Below, piece after piece: positions 23,540 through 25,458 of a stretch of 25,458 nucleotides of DNA (the stretch's first letter is position 1; every line of letters starts with the position of its first letter). Both the position numbers and the translations under genes were made by a program. Under the pieces are notes generated by a model. The model saw only the letters and a list, made by a program, of their open reading frames with translations. It was not told the origin of the DNA and did no database searches. The DNA comes from CAZJZH01 sp964550465 (GTDB lineage Bacteria; Patescibacteriota; Patescibacteriia; JACRDY01): positions 1 through 25,458 of the forward strand of contig CAZJZH010000009.1 in NCBI GenBank assembly GCA_964550465.1. The letters run 5' to 3'.

Positions 23540-23905
23540 CTACCTACGCAGCATCTGCCGTAACTGGCGGACTGGGTGCGGCGGCACTGGCTGTTTTTTC
23601 TCGGCCGCTATCTTGGCAGCGATCTCATCTTCATGTCTGAGGTGATAGACAGTCCATTTTGCTATCCAGCCACTCAGGCCTAGCATCCACAGACCATAGC
23701 CTACTGCCGGACAGGCAGCTAACAGTAGTAGGGCTGTATAGGGTTGTTGGTACAATCCTATGCCCACCCCTATCAGAGCCAGCGCCCCGGGAATCATGAT
23801 TTCGAAAAAGAGTATAACTGGGGAAATAATCATGCTCCACAGCCAGCCGAATACTTTAATCAGCTGCCAGATGAACTGCAAACACCACTTGACGCGCGCC
23901 ATCAT
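23540..23905 (-). CDS. Small hypothetical membrane protein, 121 aa
   Basis: The ATG at 23905 is chosen for AAGGAGG 5 nt upstream; an upstream codon at 23929 lies within the boxA-like leader. The product has an amphipathic Trp-rich N-terminus (RVKWCLQFIWQLIKVFGWLW), two or three hydrophobic segments (about 22-48 and 55-80) and a basic, Pro-containing cytoplasmic tail (VPPHPVRQLRQMLRR). No family recognised. It is a single-gene unit with promoter, boxA-like leader and a shared convergent terminator, like the units at 149-4985, and is likely of the same accessory class. Confidence 0.7.
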   Translation of the reverse strand: MMARVKWCLQFIWQLIKVFGWLWSMIISPVILFFEIMIPGALALIGVGIGLYQQPYTALLLLAACPAVGYGLWMLGLSGWIAKWTVYHLRHEDEIAAKIAAEKKQPVPPHPVRQLRQMLRR

Positions 23906-23914
23906 GGCAACCTC

Positions 23915-23964
23915 CTTGTTAATGAACAATGGAGTAACTTATAACAAACGCCGTATTTTGTCAA
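23915..23964 (-). promoter_or_regulatory. Promoter plus boxA-like leader of the 23540-23905 gene
   Basis: On the minus strand: TTGACA (23959-23964), 15-bp spacer, TGT, -10 TATAAG (23938-23943), then after 10 nt GTTCATTAACAAG (23915-23927), whose end abuts the Shine-Dalgarno AAGGAGG. The core GTTCATTAACAA is identical to the one at 2944. The short spacer is unusual. Confidence 0.55.
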
Positions 23965-23978
23965 TAAAAATCAAGGCG

Positions 23979-24018
23979 AATTAAAAAAGTCTTCTGCTTC
24001 ACAGAAAACTTTTTTAAT
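23979..24018 (-). terminator. Terminator of the EamA transporter gene
   Basis: AATTAAAAAAGT (23979-23990) pairs with ACTTTTTTAATT (24007-24018); TTCTG/CAGAA extend the stem after a one-base mismatch, with loop CTTCA. It lies just past the stop codon at 24026 and before the promoter of the next gene. Confidence 0.75.
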
Positions 24019-24025
24019 TTGAGGG

Positions 24026-24925
24026 TTAACGGGCTTCGTGGAAGCTACCTCTATCCCTTAATGCAACTATGTGCGGTAAAGCTGCTGCTGTCAGAATCAA
24101 TATACCGCCTATAATCACTTGTGTTGTTAACACCTCTTGGAAGATTATTATTCCAAAGATAATACTGAATACAATTTCTAATAAACCAATCAATCCGCCG
24201 ATGCTTGCTTCAATGTACTTGAGCCCAGCAATTACTGACCAGAATCCTAAAAAGCTTGCGATTACATACCCTAATTGATATAGCCATACTACATCAAAAG
24301 ATGGCATTAGTTGAGTTTCACCTAATAATACTGAAATTATACCATTTGTAATAAATATGATTACCCAACTCAACCAACTTAAATATAAAGGTGAATAGTT
24401 GCCCGATAACTTTTTTGAAAAAGCAACCTCACCACCGCTTGCAATACCATTGAGTATAGCCGCTCCAGCAGCTAACACTGTAAATAAAATTATCGAAAAT
24501 GAAAAAGTAAAGTACAAACCTACTATAGCCATTAAAAAAGTTATGGCTTTAACCTTGTTTAATTTCTCTCCCAAGAATAAAAACCCTACAATATACATCG
24601 TTAAAAGCATTGATACAAAAAATAAAAGAGTCGCTGTACCAATATCCATATTGTTAAACGCATAAAACAATGGCGCTTGCGTACATGAAGTGAATACTAA
24701 AAAGACCAAAAGCCATCCTCTATCCTGTTTTTCAATCATTACCAACTCCTTTCTATACCAAAGCAACGGCATTAGTAAAATAGTTATGATAAGACCCCTT
24801 GTCCATCCTTGATAAAAAATATCAAAAGAGTCACCGATTAACCGTGACCATACTCCATAACTACCAAACATCAGCGCTGATAAGAGAATAAGTGCTACTC
24901 CTTTTTTATGTGAAGATGTTGTCAT
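24026..24925 (-). CDS. EamA/DMT-family membrane transporter
   Basis: The 299-residue protein has about ten membrane helices in two repeated halves, as in the drug/metabolite transporter superfamily (EamA, RhaT and YdcZ relatives). The first helix begins GVALILLSALMFGSYGVWSRL; the typical end of the first half is FLGEKLNKVKAITFLMAIVG and of the second half IFQEVLTTQVIIGGILILTA. EamA proteins export amino acids, metabolites or drugs; the substrate cannot be read from sequence. The gene is clearly more AT-rich, with more AT-ending codons, than its neighbours, which suggests later acquisition by transfer. A TATAAT lies only 6 nt before the ATG, so the mRNA is probably leaderless. Confidence 0.92.
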   Translation of the reverse strand: MTTSSHKKGVALILLSALMFGSYGVWSRLIGDSFDIFYQGWTRGLIITILLMPLLWYRKELVMIEKQDRGWLLVFLVFTSCTQAPLFYAFNNMDIGTATLLFFVSMLLTMYIVGFLFLGEKLNKVKAITFLMAIVGLYFTFSFSIILFTVLAAGAAILNGIASGGEVAFSKKLSGNYSPLYLSWLSWVIIFITNGIISVLLGETQLMPSFDVVWLYQLGYVIASFLGFWSVIAGLKYIEASIGGLIGLLEIVFSIIFGIIIFQEVLTTQVIIGGILILTAAALPHIVALRDRGSFHEAR

Positions 24926-24931
24926 ACGATG

Positions 24932-24937
24932 ATTATA
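24932..24937 (-). promoter_or_regulatory. Extended -10 promoter of the EamA gene, leaderless
   Basis: On the minus strand TGG-TATAAT ends 6 nt before the start codon. No good -35 is present at 16-18 bp (GGGACG). The start of transcription would fall at or next to the ATG. Confidence 0.6.
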
Positions 24938-25009
24938 CCACCAAAGGCTTGAACCGTCCCGTCACCCTATGTAAAAGCAACAAAAAGTATCAGTGACAAT
25001 ACTTTTCGC

Positions 25010-25090
25010 GGCGGATGCAGAGGGACTCGAACCCCCAACCAATAGCTTAAGAGTCCGCCTCTGGCGGATCTACCATTGAGCTAATCCTAC
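25010..25090 (-). pseudogene. Broken tRNA-Lys copy interrupted by a palindrome
   Basis: On the minus strand the 3' half, from CTCTTAAGCTATTGG to the T-arm, is identical over 37 nt (25017-25053) to the tRNA-Lys at 25408-25444, and a D-arm-like TAGCTCAATGGTAGA is present. Between them, the 5' side of the anticodon stem is replaced by TCCGCC-AGA-GGCGGA. The sequence before the loop (GCGGA) no longer pairs with GCTAT. The acceptor strands (GTAGGAT and TGCATCC) do not pair and the 3' end reads CCG, not CCA. It should not give a working tRNA. Confidence 0.7.
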
Positions 25091-25328
25091 CTTTAAGCCA
25101 ACTTCTACCCTGACCGGTCTTCAAAAATTTTTCCCGCCGCACAGCACTTACGCGATCACTGCAAACTTCTTTGTATACTAATCGCCATTTCCCACCATGC
25201 ATAGCTGTGAATGACGTTCGTTTACTCGGCAAAACACGATTATGTCGCAATAACCGTCTCGCTAGATTACTGGTATACCCGACATACCTCTTGCCAGACT
25301 GATTTTCTATGACATACACATAATACAT
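25047..25328 (-). CDS. GIY-YIG nuclease-domain protein (UPF0213-like)
   Basis: A single-domain GIY-YIG protein of 93 residues from the ATG at 25328; the frame upstream of it runs into tRNA sequence and is not coding. Motifs: YVYVIE (GIY position), KRYVGYTSNLARRLLRHN (YIG plus catalytic Arg) and AVRREKFLKTGQGRSW (catalytic Glu). The family cuts or nicks DNA; small stand-alone members have poorly known roles. The usual protein would end near GQGRSWLK. Here the last 14 or so residues (GRISSMVDPPEADS) are read through the broken tRNA copy and its palindrome, so the C-terminus is probably fortuitous. A TTATAT lies 6 nt before the ATG, so it is probably leaderless, with no Shine-Dalgarno. Confidence 0.85.
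   Translation of the reverse strand: MYYVYVIENQSGKRYVGYTSNLARRLLRHNRVLPSKRTSFTAMHGGKWRLVYKEVCSDRVSAVRREKFLKTGQGRSWLKGRISSMVDPPEADS
25054..25068. repeat. 15-bp palindromic element inside the broken tRNA
   Basis: TCCGCC-TCT-GGCGGA, a perfect 6-bp inverted repeat, sits where the intact tRNA has GCAGTAGC. Palindromes of this core are frequent interspersed repeats in some CPR genomes (general recollection, not checked). No second copy was noticed in this window. Confidence 0.6.
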
Positions 25329-25334
25329 GCATTG

Positions 25335-25365
25335 ATATAAGCATATATGATATATATTTTGTCTA
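25335..25365 (-). promoter_or_regulatory. Possible promoter of the GIY-YIG gene
   Basis: On the minus strand: TAGACA (25360-25365), 19-bp spacer ending TGC, -10 TTATAT (25335-25340). The ATG is 6 nt downstream, implying a leaderless mRNA. Confidence 0.4.
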
Positions 25366-25370
25366 AAAAC

Positions 25371-25400
25371 AAAAAACGCTACATCACTATAACGTTTTTT
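25371..25400 (-). terminator. Terminator of tRNA-Lys
   Basis: On the minus strand AAAAAACGTTA, loop of 8, TAGCGTTTTTT forms an 11-bp stem with one wobble, followed by GTTTTTAG. It begins at the last base of the tRNA CCA end. Confidence 0.65.
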
Positions 25401-25458
25401 GGTGGGCGCAGAGGGACTCGAACCCCCAACCAATAGCTTAAGAGGCTACTGCTCTACC
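25400..25458 (-). tRNA. tRNA-Lys(CUU), 5' end beyond the window
   Basis: Reading the minus strand: D-arm end GGTAGAGCA, anticodon stem GTAGC/GCTAT (one G-T wobble) around loop CTCTTAA with anticodon CUU (Lys, codon AAG), variable TGGTT, T-stem GGGGG/CCCTC around TTCGAGT, acceptor strand TGCGCCC, discriminator A and an encoded CCA. The acceptor 5' strand and start of the D-arm lie outside the window. A terminator follows. Confidence 0.88.

Noticed and set aside
25329..25433. N-terminal extension of the GIY-YIG protein (MVGGSSPSAPT...)
   Set aside because: It is read through the tRNA-Lys 3' half and its terminator; the conserved domain starts at the ATG at 25328.

Overview
The window looks like a chromosome segment of a small-genome, uncultivated bacterium of the Candidate Phyla Radiation (Patescibacteria). 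This is inferred from gene content: short cytoplasmic core genes beside very large multi-domain surface proteins with Cys-rich 'CGNG...ETCDDGN' repeats, a sigma/three-TM/periplasmic-repeat operon of a kind frequent in that group, and a GIY-YIG gene wedged between tRNA sequences. TGA is used as a stop (end of the sigma factor gene), so the UGA=Gly recoding of some CPR lineages does not apply. No rRNA marker is present, so the lineage is not proven.

Layout. (1) 1-5033: an accessory island of single-gene transcription units without recognisable homologues. Two lie on the minus strand (149-841, 1058-1594) and three on the plus strand (1806-2747, 2992-4248, 4488-4985). The three plus-strand genes are separated by a repeated terminator-plus-promoter block of about 140 bp, and the first and third encode related membrane domains. 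(2) 5081-12046: minus-strand core genes: a polytopic membrane protein, ftsH, a Nif3-like protein and ileS. (3) 12059-14067: a plus-strand operon of a CYTH/P-loop ATPase fusion and a HAD phosphatase. (4) 14108-16197: a minus-strand operon of ECF sigma factor, probable membrane anti-sigma and a secreted two-repeat protein. (5) 16252-23523: two plus-strand surface-protein genes, a transglutaminase-like lipoprotein and a 1556-residue beta-helix/LamG/Cys-rich protein. (6) 23540-25458: minus strand, with a small membrane protein, an AT-rich EamA-family transporter, a GIY-YIG ORF, a broken tRNA-Lys copy and a tRNA-Lys(CUU) cut by the window edge.

The most notable signal is regulatory. Nine leaders carry, usually about 9-15 nt after the predicted -10, a motif close to T-[GT]-[CT]-T-C-[AT]-T-T-[AG]-A-C-A. 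One copy (4423-4435) is nearly identical to the rrn antitermination boxA. Eight of the nine precede genes visible here, and nearly all of those have a Shine-Dalgarno sequence. The ninth drives transcription off the left edge. The core genes (ftsH, ileS, nif3, sigma operon, 1556-aa gene, eamA, GIY-YIG) have no boxA and no Shine-Dalgarno, with very short or absent leaders. The window therefore seems to hold two classes of transcription unit: boxA + SD accessory or surface genes, and SD-less or leaderless core genes. Many promoters share TTGACA, a 17-bp spacer and an extended -10 (TGn).
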